In this document: piece by piece, positions 1-8,840 of the stretch
How positions within the stretch are numbered: the stretch's first letter is position 1
Layout of the letters: every line of letters begins with the position of its first letter
NCBI GenBank assembly: GCA_035561355.1
Contig: DATMXS010000467.1
Coordinates: forward strand, 1 to 13,472
DNA: 13,472 nucleotides
Source: DATMXS01 sp035561355
Lineage (GTDB): Bacteria > Acidobacteriota > Terriglobia > Bryobacterales > Bryobacteraceae
Direction: 5' to 3'
Made by a program: the position numbers and the translations under genes
The notes under the pieces: generated by a model
Database searches by the model: none
What the model saw: only the letters and a program-made list of their open reading frames with translations
Told to the model about the DNA's origin: nothing

Positions 1-240
1 CGCCAACATCATGAGGCTGTGAATGATACGGCCGATCGGCTGCGCCAGGTAGATCAGATCGGCTTCGCAGGCGGCCTGCTCCAGAGAGGCGGCGTCGTCA
101 ATGGCCCCGCACGCGAGGGCATCGCGCAGCGCTGGCGGGGAGCTGATCCCCACAACGCGCACACCGATCCCCGCAGCTTTCAGCGCCAAGCCAAAGGAAG
201 CGCCGATCAAACCCGTGCCGGCAATCGCGACAGTCTTCAT
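1..240 (-). CDS. tyrA: Prephenate dehydrogenase-like protein, N-terminal part (cut by window edge)
   Basis: Only the first 80 codons are present; the gene runs off the left edge. Translation from the ATG at 240 gives a classic N-terminal NAD(P)-binding Rossmann fold: strand MKTVAIAG, glycine loop GTGLIG (residues 8-13), helix ASFGLALKAAG, second strand VRVVGIS, then ALRDALACGAIDDA and EADLIYLAQPIG. The pattern GxGLIGxS..LALK..G then GxIDxA and ADLIxLAxP is typical of TyrA, which oxidatively decarboxylates prephenate to 4-hydroxyphenylpyruvate in tyrosine synthesis. The start sits exactly at the first beta strand, as usual for the family, although no strong ribosome binding site precedes it. 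The gene lies 78 nt downstream of the acyl-CoA synthetase gene on the same strand, with a strong hairpin between them. The catalytic C-terminal domain is not visible, so another Rossmann dehydrogenase cannot be fully excluded. Confidence 0.8.
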   Translation of the reverse strand, partial: MKTVAIAGTGLIGASFGLALKAAGIGVRVVGISSPPALRDALACGAIDDAASLEQAACEADLIYLAQPIGRIIHSLMMLA

Positions 241-275
241 GCGGGTGAAAAAAGAGGATAGCAGGAGAGCGCGGA

Positions 276-306
276 GCGGCGGCAGATCGATAAGGATCGC
301 CGCCGC
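276..306 (-). terminator. GC-rich hairpin between the synthetase gene and tyrA (possible terminator/attenuator)
   Basis: On the minus strand GCGGCGGCGATC pairs with GATC-T-GCCGCCGC around a 6-nt loop. The stem is 12 bp with a single-base bulge. It starts 13 nt after the TAA of the upstream gene. No T-run follows directly; a CTTTTTT tract lies about 22 nt further on, just before tyrA. It could be a weak terminator, a 3' stabilising structure or an attenuator ahead of tyrA. Confidence 0.4.
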
Positions 307-318
307 CCGCGGGTTTGA

Positions 319-3048
319 TTAGACGGTTACTGCCGTATCGAGTTCGACCTTCACAGTCGGATCGTCGGCCGCACGTTTTGCACGGAAGCCGAGCTGGTCA
401 CAGATGCGTTGCATCACCAGGTTGTCCGGCAGGATGTCAGCAGTCACCTTGGAGATGCCCTCTTCCCGCGCGAAATCGATCAAGCGGCGGACCAGTTCGG
501 TGCCCAGGCCTTTGCCCTGGAAATCGTCCGAGATGATCACCGCGAACTCGGCCTCGCTGGAGCCGTGGGTCTTCTTAAGGCGGGCGACGCCGACAATGGC
601 GCCATCATGGATCGCCACCAGCGCGACCTCGCGATCGTAATCGATGAAGCAAATCCGGGTGAGCCGCTCGTGAGCGACGCGCTGGCTCAGCTTCATCATG
701 TGGAGATACCGCTGGTAGACGGTGCGTTCGGAGAGCGTCTCATGGAACTTCACCATGAGCGGTTCGTCCTCGGGACGGATCGGGCGGATGCAGATTTCGG
801 AGCCGTCCTTCAGCTTCCAATCCGACACGAACTGCACCGGGTAGGGCCGGATGGCGAGCTTCGGCAGCTTTGCCTCCGGCATGTCGGCCGGGTAGACCAC
901 GACGCGTGCGTCGAGAGCCACCAGCCGTTCCGGCGAGGCGAGCATCGGGTTGATGTCAATCTCCTTGATCCAGGGCTGCTCGGCTACGAGCTCGCTGAAG
1001 CGGACCATCATCTGCTCGAGCGCGGCGAGGTCCACCGGCTTGCGGCCGCGGACGCCCTTGAGGGCCTTGTAGATCTTGGTCTGCTCCATCATGCGCCGCG
1101 CCAGCGTAGTGGTGAGTGGCGGAAGGCCGAGCGCGCGGTCCTTGAAGACCTCGACGAGCTGGCCGCCCATGCCGAACAGGAGCACCGGGCCGAACTGCGG
1201 ATCGGCGCTGGAACCAAGGATGATTTCGTAGCCGTCCAGCTTGACCATCGGCTGCACTGTGACACCCTGGAAATGCTGGGCACCGACCTTCTCGGCGACG
1301 GACTGCTGGATGGCGCGGAAGGACGTGCGGACGCCCTCGGCATTGCGGATGTTCAGTTGAACGCCGCCGACGTCGGTCTTATGCGTGATCGTCTCGGAGT
1401 ACAGCTTGAGGACGATCGGGTAGCCGATGGAATCGGCGTGGGCCACCGCTTCATCTTCGGTTGGCGCGATGCGCGTCTCGACGGTTGGGATGCCGTACAT
1501 CGAGAGGAGCTGCTTCGATTCGAACTCGGTCAGAATGGTGCGGCCGGTCTTGCGAACGTCCTCGACCAGCTTCGCGGCATTAGCGCGGTCGGCGCCGCCG
1601 GCGCTGCTCCCGATGGAGGTCTCATAAAGCCCGCTCAGGTTCTTGCTGTACTGCCACATGTAGACGAACGCGCGCGCGGCGGTGTCGGGGTAGGGGAAGG
1701 TCGGGATGCCGGCCTTATTGAGGATCTCCTCGCCCGCTGCGACATCGACGCCGCCCATCCAGCTCGCGATCACCGGCTTGCCCTCGATTTTGGCGTAGGG
1801 CTTCAGGTGCTCGGCGGTCTTAGTGGGATCGGTCATGGCCTGCGGCGTCAGGATGACGAGCATGCCGTCGGCATTCGGATCCTTGGCGATGATTTCGAGC
1901 GACTTGGAGTAGCGCTCCGGAGGCGCGTCGCCGAGGATATCCATCGGGTTGCCATGGCTCCACGCGGAGGGGAGGATCTTGTTGAGTTCCTCCATCGTCT
2001 CGGCGGAGATGTGCGAAATGTCCGCGCCGCCTGTCACCAGGGCGTCGGTGGCGAGCACCGCGGGACCGCCGGCGTTCGTCACGATGGCCAGCCTGGGGCC
2101 CGCAGGGCGCGGCTGCTTTGCGAGCACTTCGGCCATATAGAACAGGTCCGAAATGTTGTTCACGCGGAGCACGCCGGAGCGGAGGAACGCGGCTTCAAGC
2201 ACTTCGTCGGAGCCGGTCAGCGAACCGGTGTGGGAAGCGGCGGCTTTCGCGGCGGCCTCTGTGCGGCCCGGCTTGATGCAGATGATGGGCTTCGTGAGGG
2301 CGACTTCGCGGGCGGCAGAAAGGAAGCTGCGCGCATCGCCGATGGTCTCCATGTAGATCAGGATGGAGCGGGTGCGCGGGTCATTCCCGAGGTAATCGAT
2401 GAGGTCGCCCCAGCCGACATCGGCCATGGAGCCGATGGAGATGAAGGACGAGAAGCCCACCTGCTCACGGAGACTCCAATCGAGAACGGCAGTACACAGG
2501 GCGCCGCTCTGGCTGATGAAGCCGACATTGCCGGGCAGGGCCATGCCCCGCGCGAACGTGGCGTTCAGGCCGGAGAGCGGATTCATGAGGCCGAGGCAGT
2601 TCGGACCGATGATCCGTATCCCGCCCTTCCGCGCTTCCTCGAGCACCTTCTGTTCGAGCGCAAGGCCCTCAGGGCCGAGTTCCTTGAAGCCTGCGGAGAT
2701 GACGATGGCGCACTTGATGCCCGCATCGGCGCACTGCTTGATGATGCCGGGGACGGTGCCTGCGGGGGTGGTGATGACCGCGAGATCCACCTGCTCGGGG
2801 ATGGCAGCCACATTCGGGTATGCGCGGATGCCAAGCACGCTGGAGCGCTTCGGGTTCACCGGGTATACGGTGCCGCCGAAGGGAGTGCTGAGGAGGTTCC
2901 AGAGCACGGTACGGCCGACGCTGCCGGGGTTTTCGGTGGCGCCGATCAGGGCCACGGACTCGGGCTCGAAGAAGGGATCGAGCGGATGGGACCGGGGACG
3001 CAGAATGTCACTGGCGGAGTCGCCGCCAAGATTCTTGAGTTTCTTCAT
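319..3048 (-). CDS. ADP-forming acyl-CoA synthetase fused to a GNAT acetyltransferase (Pat/AcdAB-GNAT type)
   Basis: This 909-residue fusion has a CoA-binding domain (about 24-120), a succinyl-CoA-ligase-like flavodoxin domain (about 165-300), a further ligase-like domain (about 315-465), an ATP-grasp domain (about 495-720, with HKTDVGG at 556-562 and FGMGG at 625-629) and a C-terminal GNAT domain (about 752-890, acetyl-CoA loop QGKGLG at 844-849, likely general base Glu834). Such proteins are either ADP-forming acetyl-CoA synthetases (acetyl-CoA + ADP + Pi <-> acetate + CoA + ATP) or protein lysine acetyltransferases such as Salmonella Pat/YfiQ. Here His273 in ASHTGSLTGSDE and Glu234 in YMETI, the phospho-histidine pair of active synthetases, are both present, so both activities are possible. 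The ATG at 3048 has GAGGAA 7 nt upstream. It lies 28 nt after hoxW with no visible terminator, so it is probably the last hox operon gene. Confidence 0.92.
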   Translation of the reverse strand: MKKLKNLGGDSASDILRPRSHPLDPFFEPESVALIGATENPGSVGRTVLWNLLSTPFGGTVYPVNPKRSSVLGIRAYPNVAAIPEQVDLAVITTPAGTVPGIIKQCADAGIKCAIVISAGFKELGPEGLALEQKVLEEARKGGIRIIGPNCLGLMNPLSGLNATFARGMALPGNVGFISQSGALCTAVLDWSLREQVGFSSFISIGSMADVGWGDLIDYLGNDPRTRSILIYMETIGDARSFLSAAREVALTKPIICIKPGRTEAAAKAAASHTGSLTGSDEVLEAAFLRSGVLRVNNISDLFYMAEVLAKQPRPAGPRLAIVTNAGGPAVLATDALVTGGADISHISAETMEELNKILPSAWSHGNPMDILGDAPPERYSKSLEIIAKDPNADGMLVILTPQAMTDPTKTAEHLKPYAKIEGKPVIASWMGGVDVAAGEEILNKAGIPTFPYPDTAARAFVYMWQYSKNLSGLYETSIGSSAGGADRANAAKLVEDVRKTGRTILTEFESKQLLSMYGIPTVETRIAPTEDEAVAHADSIGYPIVLKLYSETITHKTDVGGVQLNIRNAEGVRTSFRAIQQSVAEKVGAQHFQGVTVQPMVKLDGYEIILGSSADPQFGPVLLFGMGGQLVEVFKDRALGLPPLTTTLARRMMEQTKIYKALKGVRGRKPVDLAALEQMMVRFSELVAEQPWIKEIDINPMLASPERLVALDARVVVYPADMPEAKLPKLAIRPYPVQFVSDWKLKDGSEICIRPIRPEDEPLMVKFHETLSERTVYQRYLHMMKLSQRVAHERLTRICFIDYDREVALVAIHDGAIVGVARLKKTHGSSEAEFAVIISDDFQGKGLGTELVRRLIDFAREEGISKVTADILPDNLVMQRICDQLGFRAKRAADDPTVKVELDTAVTV

Positions 3049-3076
3049 TTCGGGGTTCCTCGATGTCGATGTCGAA

Positions 3077-3850
3077 CTATGAATGCAATGCGGCGCTGGC
3101 CGCTTGAACTCGAGCGAGCAGGTCGGGAATTGCCGCCTGCACTACTTCCGAAAGGCCCTCTCCGAACTCGAACGACGCCGCCCCTACCGAGAGCAAGATC
3201 GCCTCAGGGCAGGTTCCGTACAGCCGTTCGGCAAACGCAAGCAGGACCTCCGGGGTCAACTGGTGGGAGAAAGAAGAATTCGACGGGGACCGCTCGGACA
3301 CGACGCGCCGTGACGCCACTTCTCCCGGTCCATTATCGCAAGAGGCGTCGATGAAAATGACAAGGTCGGCTTCCGCGACGTCGGGGGCGAGTTCCGGGGT
3401 CAACTGATGTAAAGCTTTACACCGCAGAGACGCAGAGGCGCAGAGAAAAGCGGAGGAATTGTTGGGGAATGTCGATTCGACGTATTCCGGCTGCTCCGAT
3501 GCTGTCCCGGACTCGGGTGACGAGTCGCTCGAAGCCGAATGTTCCGGGGTCAACTGATGCAACGGCTTACACCGCAGAGACGCAGAGACGCAGAGAAAAG
3601 CGGAGGAATTGTTGGGGAATGTCGATTCGACGTATTCCGGCTGCTCCGATGCTGTCCCGGACTCGGGTGACGATTCGCTCGAAGCCGAATTCGCTCCGGC
3701 CTCGTGCCGCTCAATTCTTCTTATTTCTTCTCTGCGTCTCTGCGCCTCTGCGGTGAAGAACTTGTCGTGCAGCTCCTGGGCTATGGCTGGGCCTACTCCG
3801 TCGTCTCCGCGGAGGGGATTGCCGTAGCCTAGGACCAGCACTTTCTTCAT
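3077..3850 (-). CDS. hoxW: [NiFe]-hydrogenase maturation protease with a large in-frame repeat insertion
   Basis: Starting at the ATG at 3850, which overlaps the hoxH stop as ATGA, the protein has 257 residues; HycI/HoxW proteases are normally about 150-165. The N-terminus has the family signature VLVLGYGNPLRGDDGVG (residues 4-20), the middle VIFIDAS (164-170), and the C-terminal half SHQLTPE...SVGAASFEFGEGLS (195-234). Asp17, Asp168 and His196 match the three metal ligands of HybD/HycI, so the enzyme is probably active. It removes the C-terminal tail of HoxH after nickel insertion. Residues about 32-147 are foreign: FTAEAQRRREE, then two 50-residue units (54-103 and 104-153), each Ser/Glu-rich and ending FLC(V/A)SASLRCK-x-LHQLTPE. 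The extra block falls in the loop between helix 1 and strand 2. A start 31 codons upstream (3943) is possible but would lie inside hoxH and precede the conserved strand. Confidence 0.9.
   Translation of the reverse strand: MKKVLVLGYGNPLRGDDGVGPAIAQELHDKFFTAEAQRRREEIRRIERHEAGANSASSESSPESGTASEQPEYVESTFPNNSSAFLCVSASLRCKPLHQLTPEHSASSDSSPESGTASEQPEYVESTFPNNSSAFLCASASLRCKALHQLTPELAPDVAEADLVIFIDASCDNGPGEVASRRVVSERSPSNSSFSHQLTPEVLLAFAERLYGTCPEAILLSVGAASFEFGEGLSEVVQAAIPDLLARVQAASAALHS
3421..3447 (+). repeat. Dispersed purine-rich repeat core, copy 1
   Basis: 27-nt core beginning ACCGCAGAGACGCAGAGGCG. It has no T on the plus strand (T-free from 3421 to 3458), so no stop codon is possible in any of the six frames. 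On the minus strand it is read as LCASASLRC of HoxW. Confidence 0.9.
3571..3597 (+). repeat. Dispersed purine-rich repeat core, copy 2
   Basis: 27-nt core beginning ACCGCAGAGACGCAGAGACG, one base different from copy 1 and exactly 150 bp away through the tandem duplication. It is read on the minus strand as LCVSASLRC of HoxW. Confidence 0.9.
3728..3754 (-). repeat. Dispersed purine-rich repeat core, copy 3 (inverted)
   Basis: Core in the opposite orientation: ACCGCAGAGGCGCAGAGACG on the minus strand from 3754, T-free to 3724. It is read in HoxW as TAEAQRRRE, directly after native residues ELHDKFF. With copies 1 and 2 it forms an inverted pair. Confidence 0.9.
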
Positions 3851-5271
3851 CGTTTGATTTCGCTCACGACCTCGCCTGCCGGGTCGAGCAGCCGCACATG
3901 GAGGGCCATCTGGCCGTCCGCGTGCGTCGAGCAGCTCAGGCACGGATCGAAGGCGCGAATCACGGCCTCCACCCGGTTGAGCATGCCCTCGTGCAGGGCC
4001 GTGCCATCGACGAAGTGCTTCGCCACCTGGAGCACCGCCTTGTTCATCGCCAGGTTGTTGTGGCCCGTGGCGATGATCAGGTTGGCCCAGGTGATCAGCC
4101 CCTGGTCGTCGATGCGGTAATGATGCATCAGCGTTCCGCGCGGCGCCTCGGAGACACCGATGCCTTCGCGGTTGTTGGGACCCGCCACCGCGCGCACGTG
4201 CTTGCTGAGGATGTCGGGGGACTTCAGGATCCGCTCGATAACCTCAATGCCGTAGACGATCTCAATGAGCCGCGCGTAGTGATAATAGAACGAGCTGAGA
4301 ACCGCGCCGCGATCGAGCGACTTGAACTCCGCCCACTCCTGCGCTGCCTTCGGCGTTCCGCACTGGTCGGCGATGTTCAGCCGCGCCAGCGGGCCGACAC
4401 GATAAATGCCATCGGGATAGCCGAGCTTCTTGTAGTACGGCGACTTCAGGTACGAGAATTTCTCCACTGCTTCGCCGATGTAAGCGTCGTAGTGCATCGG
4501 GTCGAAGCCGTCCTCGATGACACGTCCGCTTCCGTCTGTAACGCGCAGGCGTCCGTCATAGTGCTCCAGCCCGCCTTCGGCGTTCACAAGGCCCATGAAC
4601 AGCGTCGGGAAATTACCGAAGCTGCGGACTTCCTCAGGGAAGCCGCCCATCAGGCCCTTGAACCAGTCCAGGGTGCGAAGCGCGATGGCCATGACCTCGG
4701 GGATGGCTTCGAGGACCTGGTCGCGCCGCTCCGCAGTGAGAGGTTCGTTCACACCGCCCGGGACAACCCAGGAGGGATGGATTCGCTTGCCCGCGAACCA
4801 CTCGATGATCTGCTGCCCCCACTGGCGCAGCCGGACGCCGTCTCGCGCGAGCTGCGGATTGGCTGAGAGCAGGCCGAAGAGGTTGCGCTGGGCCGGATCG
4901 TAGTCCATGCCGAACTGGAAGTCCGGCGAGGAGAGGTGGAAGAAGCTGAGTGCGTGCGATTGGATGATCTGCGCCAGGTTGAGCACGCGGCGGAGGTTCG
5001 CAGCATTCTCCGGGATGCGGACGCCAAGCAGCGCGTCGCACGCCTTCGCCGAGGCGATCAGGTGCGACACCGGGCAGATGCCGCAGATGCGCGCCATGAG
5101 CGAAGGCATTTCCGTGAACGGGCGGCCTTCGCAGAATTTCTCGAAGCCGCGGAACTGGGTGACGGCGAACTGCGCGTCCTCCACGCGCCCGTTTTCACCG
5201 AGGTATAGGTTGATCTTCGCGTGCCCCTCGATGCGGGTGATGGGATCGATAGTGATAGTCTGTCTTGCCAT
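3847..5271 (-). CDS. hoxH: NAD-reducing [NiFe]-hydrogenase large subunit HoxH
   Basis: This 474-residue catalytic subunit carries the Ni-Fe(CN)2CO centre that interconverts H2 with protons and electrons. The N-terminal L1 motif RICGICPVSH (residues 61-70) supplies Cys63 and Cys66, and the C-terminal L2 motif DPCLSCSTH (442-450) supplies Cys444 and Cys447. The N-terminal ITIDPITRIEGHAKI is typical of group 3 enzymes. After His450 come 24 residues (ADGQMALHVRLL...SEIKR), the tail expected to be removed by the protease encoded by the next gene. Gene order, length and the ADGQM tail fit the cytoplasmic, bidirectional NAD-linked group 3d. A Shine-Dalgarno TAGGAGG lies about 7 nt before the ATG and overlaps the hoxY stop; only 9 nt separate the two genes. 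The TGA overlaps the hoxW ATG. All four nickel cysteines are intact and I see no truncation. Confidence 0.97.
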   Translation of the reverse strand: MARQTITIDPITRIEGHAKINLYLGENGRVEDAQFAVTQFRGFEKFCEGRPFTEMPSLMARICGICPVSHLIASAKACDALLGVRIPENAANLRRVLNLAQIIQSHALSFFHLSSPDFQFGMDYDPAQRNLFGLLSANPQLARDGVRLRQWGQQIIEWFAGKRIHPSWVVPGGVNEPLTAERRDQVLEAIPEVMAIALRTLDWFKGLMGGFPEEVRSFGNFPTLFMGLVNAEGGLEHYDGRLRVTDGSGRVIEDGFDPMHYDAYIGEAVEKFSYLKSPYYKKLGYPDGIYRVGPLARLNIADQCGTPKAAQEWAEFKSLDRGAVLSSFYYHYARLIEIVYGIEVIERILKSPDILSKHVRAVAGPNNREGIGVSEAPRGTLMHHYRIDDQGLITWANLIIATGHNNLAMNKAVLQVAKHFVDGTALHEGMLNRVEAVIRAFDPCLSCSTHADGQMALHVRLLDPAGEVVSEIKR

Positions 5272-5280
5272 GCGCGCCTC

Positions 5281-5868
5281 CTATGCTCCGAACCTCGCCA
5301 TCTGGCTGAGCTGCGGCATACGGCCGGCGAGCAACTCTGTAAGAGTGTGGAAGATTACGTCAGCCGAGGGCGGGCAGCCGGGAACGAAGACGTCCACCTG
5401 GACGTACTCGTGGACCGGGCGCACGCTCGGCAACAACTTCGGCACGATCTCAAAAGGCACAGTGCCCGCGTTGACCGTAGCGTTCTCGCTGTAGGCGCGG
5501 TCGCAAATCGCTTTTACGCCGAACGGGTTGCGCATGGACGGCACGTTCGCCGTCACGGCGCAATCACCGAGCGACACCAGGAGCTTCGTGCGCTTCCGGA
5601 TGCGCTCGATCTTGTGCTTGTCCTCCTCGCTGGCAACGGCGCCCTCGACGATGGTGACATCCACCATTTCGGGGAACTCCTTGTTGTCCACGAGCGGGCT
5701 GTAGACAAGCTGGACCTTCTCGGCCAGGGCGAGAATGCGCTCGTCGATATCGAGAAACGACATGTGGCAGCCGGAGCAGCCGTCCAGCCACACGGTCGCC
5801 ATCGTGACCTTGCCGCTGACGGGGCCGGCGGCCTCGGCCGGAGTGGTGGTGAGGGGTACGGTGCTCAT
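5281..5868 (-). CDS. hoxY: NAD-reducing hydrogenase small subunit HoxY
   Basis: This 195-residue small subunit holds the proximal [4Fe-4S] cluster that passes electrons between the HoxH nickel site and the diaphorase module. Ligands are visible as LDGCSGCH (Cys31, Cys34), GDCAV (Cys103) and PGCPP (Cys165). There is no twin-arginine signal and no extra distal/medial cluster domain, as expected for a short cytoplasmic group 3d subunit. The ATG at 5868 overlaps the hoxU stop as ATGA, which supports coupled translation. A second Met at residue 23 (MATVWLDG) matches where many HoxY proteins begin, so the first 22 low-complexity residues (TTTPAEAAG) may be an extension or an upstream start. The gene ends 9 nt before hoxH. 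Confidence 0.96.
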   Translation of the reverse strand: MSTVPLTTTPAEAAGPVSGKVTMATVWLDGCSGCHMSFLDIDERILALAEKVQLVYSPLVDNKEFPEMVDVTIVEGAVASEEDKHKIERIRKRTKLLVSLGDCAVTANVPSMRNPFGVKAICDRAYSENATVNAGTVPFEIVPKLLPSVRPVHEYVQVDVFVPGCPPSADVIFHTLTELLAGRMPQLSQMARFGA

Positions 5869-6574
5869 TTGTTGCGACCCCTCATCGCCGTCAGGTACGG
5901 CAGGAACTGTCTGCGTTTGGACATCTCGGCTACTGACTTCCCTTTCTCACTTAAAGCTCCCGTGGGGCACACGTGCACGCACTTGCCGCAACCGGTGCAG
6001 GTCTCGGAAGAGCCCCACGGCTCATTCAGATCGGTGATGACGCGGGCGGCAATGCCCCGCCCCATCATGTCCCAGGTATGCGCGCCTTCGATTTCGTCGC
6101 AAACGCGAACACAGCGTCCGCACAGAATGCAGCGGTTATGGTCAATGACGAACCGCTCGTGCGACGCGTCCACCGACTGCTTGGGATAGAGGTACGGGAA
6201 GTGGACATGGCTCATGTCCAGCTTCTGCGAAAGGGACTGGAGTTCGCAGTCGCCGTTGGTGACGCACACGGAGCAGGTGTGATTGCGCTCGCTGAACGCG
6301 AGTTCCAGGACGCCGCGGCGATAGCGCCGCAGACGTTCGGAATCGGTGATGACCTCCATGCCTTCCTGAACCGCGGTGGTGCAGGCGGGGAACAGCTTCG
6401 GGGACCCCTTGAGCTCCACCAGGCAAATGCGGCAGGCGCCGGCTGGATGCAAGCCCTCAATGTGGCAGAGAGACGGGATAAAGATGCCGTTCTCGCGGGC
6501 TACGTCGAGAATGCTCTGATCGGCGTGGGCGCTCACGTCCCGGCCGTCCATGACTAGGGTAAGGATGGCAGCGC

Positions 6575-6578
<4 letters not shown>
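5865..6578 (-). CDS. hoxU: Diaphorase iron-sulfur subunit HoxU
   Basis: This 237-residue protein is homologous to the N-terminal part of complex I NuoG. It wires HoxF to HoxY. A plant-type [2Fe-2S] domain uses Cys38, Cys49, Cys52 and Cys66 (PSLCHIEGLHPAGACRIC...PAC). An HxCxxCx5C site (His100, Cys102, Cys105, Cys111) holds a [4Fe-4S] cluster. Two ferredoxin-like motifs follow: CILCGRCVRVC (150-160) and CTGCGKCVHVC (194-204). All ligands are present, giving four predicted clusters. The start overlaps the hoxF stop by 4 nt and the stop overlaps the hoxY start by 4 nt, placing it firmly inside the operon. It ends soon after the second ferredoxin motif with no molybdopterin domain, as HoxU does and NuoG does not. 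Confidence 0.96.
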
Positions 6579-8210
<1,632 letters not shown>

Positions 8211-8221
<11 letters not shown>

Positions 8222-8717
8222 GGCAGGTACACCTTTCGGCCCGCTTGATCAACTCGTTGGGAGTGACCTTGCCGACCACGTCTTTATCGAACACCGCGAC
8301 CGGGGCGATGCTGCACGAGCCCACGCAGCGCGCGGTGAGAAGTGAAAGCTCGCCGTCCGGGGTGGTTTCACCCGGCTTGATGCCGTACTGCTCTTCGATG
8401 GCGGCAAGCAAGTTCGGCGCGCCCTTGATATAGCACGCCGTGCCGGTGCACACGACACAGGTGTGCTTCCCGGGCGGTTTCATCGTGAAGAAGTGGTAAA
8501 AAGTCGCGGCGCCGTACACCTGGCTGAGCGGTACCCGCAACGAGAGCGCAACGAATCGCAAACCTTCCGGCTCCAGGTAACCGAAGGCTTCCTGGACGCT
8601 ATGGAGCGTTTCGATCAGCGCATGGCCCTGATAGCCGTTGCGCCGCATGGTGGCCTCCACGATCTTCCACCGCTTGTCGCTGGAGGGAGGGGAGGGTTTT
8701 CCGTATACGGTAAGCAT
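8211..8717 (-). CDS. hoxE: Diaphorase accessory subunit HoxE (NuoE-like)
   Basis: This 168-residue protein belongs to the NuoE/HoxE family with a C-terminal thioredoxin-like [2Fe-2S] domain. Ligands are Cys90 and Cys95 (CTGTAC) and Cys131 and Cys135 (CVGSC). The N-terminal helical part includes LIETLHSVQEAFGYLEPEGLRFVALSL and VYGAATFYHFF, both strongly family-like. Its presence makes the enzyme a five-subunit HoxEFUYH type rather than the four-subunit HoxFUYH of Cupriavidus. It probably offers an extra electron entry/exit point next to HoxF. The ATG at 8717 is preceded by AGGA with a 6-nt spacer. It is the first large gene of the operon and overlaps hoxF. Confidence 0.95.
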
Positions 8718-8811
8718 GAAGGGTCCTTCAGAACACTAACCGCTGGTTTATTCCCAGAGCCGCAGCACAGGCAGGGAGAACGAATCGGAATGAAATCGTC
8801 TGCCTGAAAAA

Positions 8812-8824
8812 GCGTCTCTGCGGT
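8812..8824 (-). repeat. Fragment of the dispersed purine-rich repeat upstream of hoxE
   Basis: On the minus strand ACCGCAGAGACGC matches the first 13 nt of the repeat core exactly, followed by TTTTTC instead of the rest. It is probably a decayed or truncated copy, 95-107 nt upstream of the hoxE start. Confidence 0.6.
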
Positions 8825-8840
8825 AAAACTGGGTGCTGCA

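Larger units (their letters stand above)
3391..3690. repeat. 150-bp direct tandem duplication inside hoxW (two units)
   Basis: Units 3391-3540 and 3541-3690 align without gaps over 150 bp. I count six mismatches (96% identity): four cluster just before the ACCGCAGAG core, one is in the core and one is near the end. The period is exactly 50 codons, so the reading frame is kept. Each unit contains one copy of the purine-rich core and the family-typical HQLTPE codons of the protease, so the duplication copied host-gene sequence together with the inserted element. Confidence 0.97.
3421..3754. mobile_element. MITE-like element with inverted terminal repeats, partly duplicated, inside hoxW
   Basis: The purine-rich core at 3421-3447 and again at 3571-3597 (plus orientation) is matched by an inverted copy at 3754-3728. 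Similarity continues inward past the core: AGAGAAAAGCGGAGGAATTG on one arm against AGAAGAAATAAGAAGAATTG on the other. Ignoring the later 150-bp duplication, the element spans about 3571-3754 (about 185 bp) with imperfect terminal inverted repeats of roughly 40-45 bp. It encodes no protein of its own but is translated as part of HoxW. No target-site duplication was identified, so mobility is inferred from structure only. Confidence 0.5.

Noticed and set aside
3248..3265. A third HQLTPE-coding stretch in hoxW, seemingly another repeat unit
   Set aside because: SHQLTPEVLLAF is a normal family motif holding the likely metal-ligand His196; its similarity to the other HQLTPE copies is limited to about a dozen bases and is probably native.
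409..3354. A 981-codon open frame on the plus strand
   Set aside because: It lies antisense to the synthetase and the end of hoxW. Its translation is low-complexity (His/Asp/Gly/Arg-rich) and without recognisable domains, a codon-bias shadow of a GC-rich gene.
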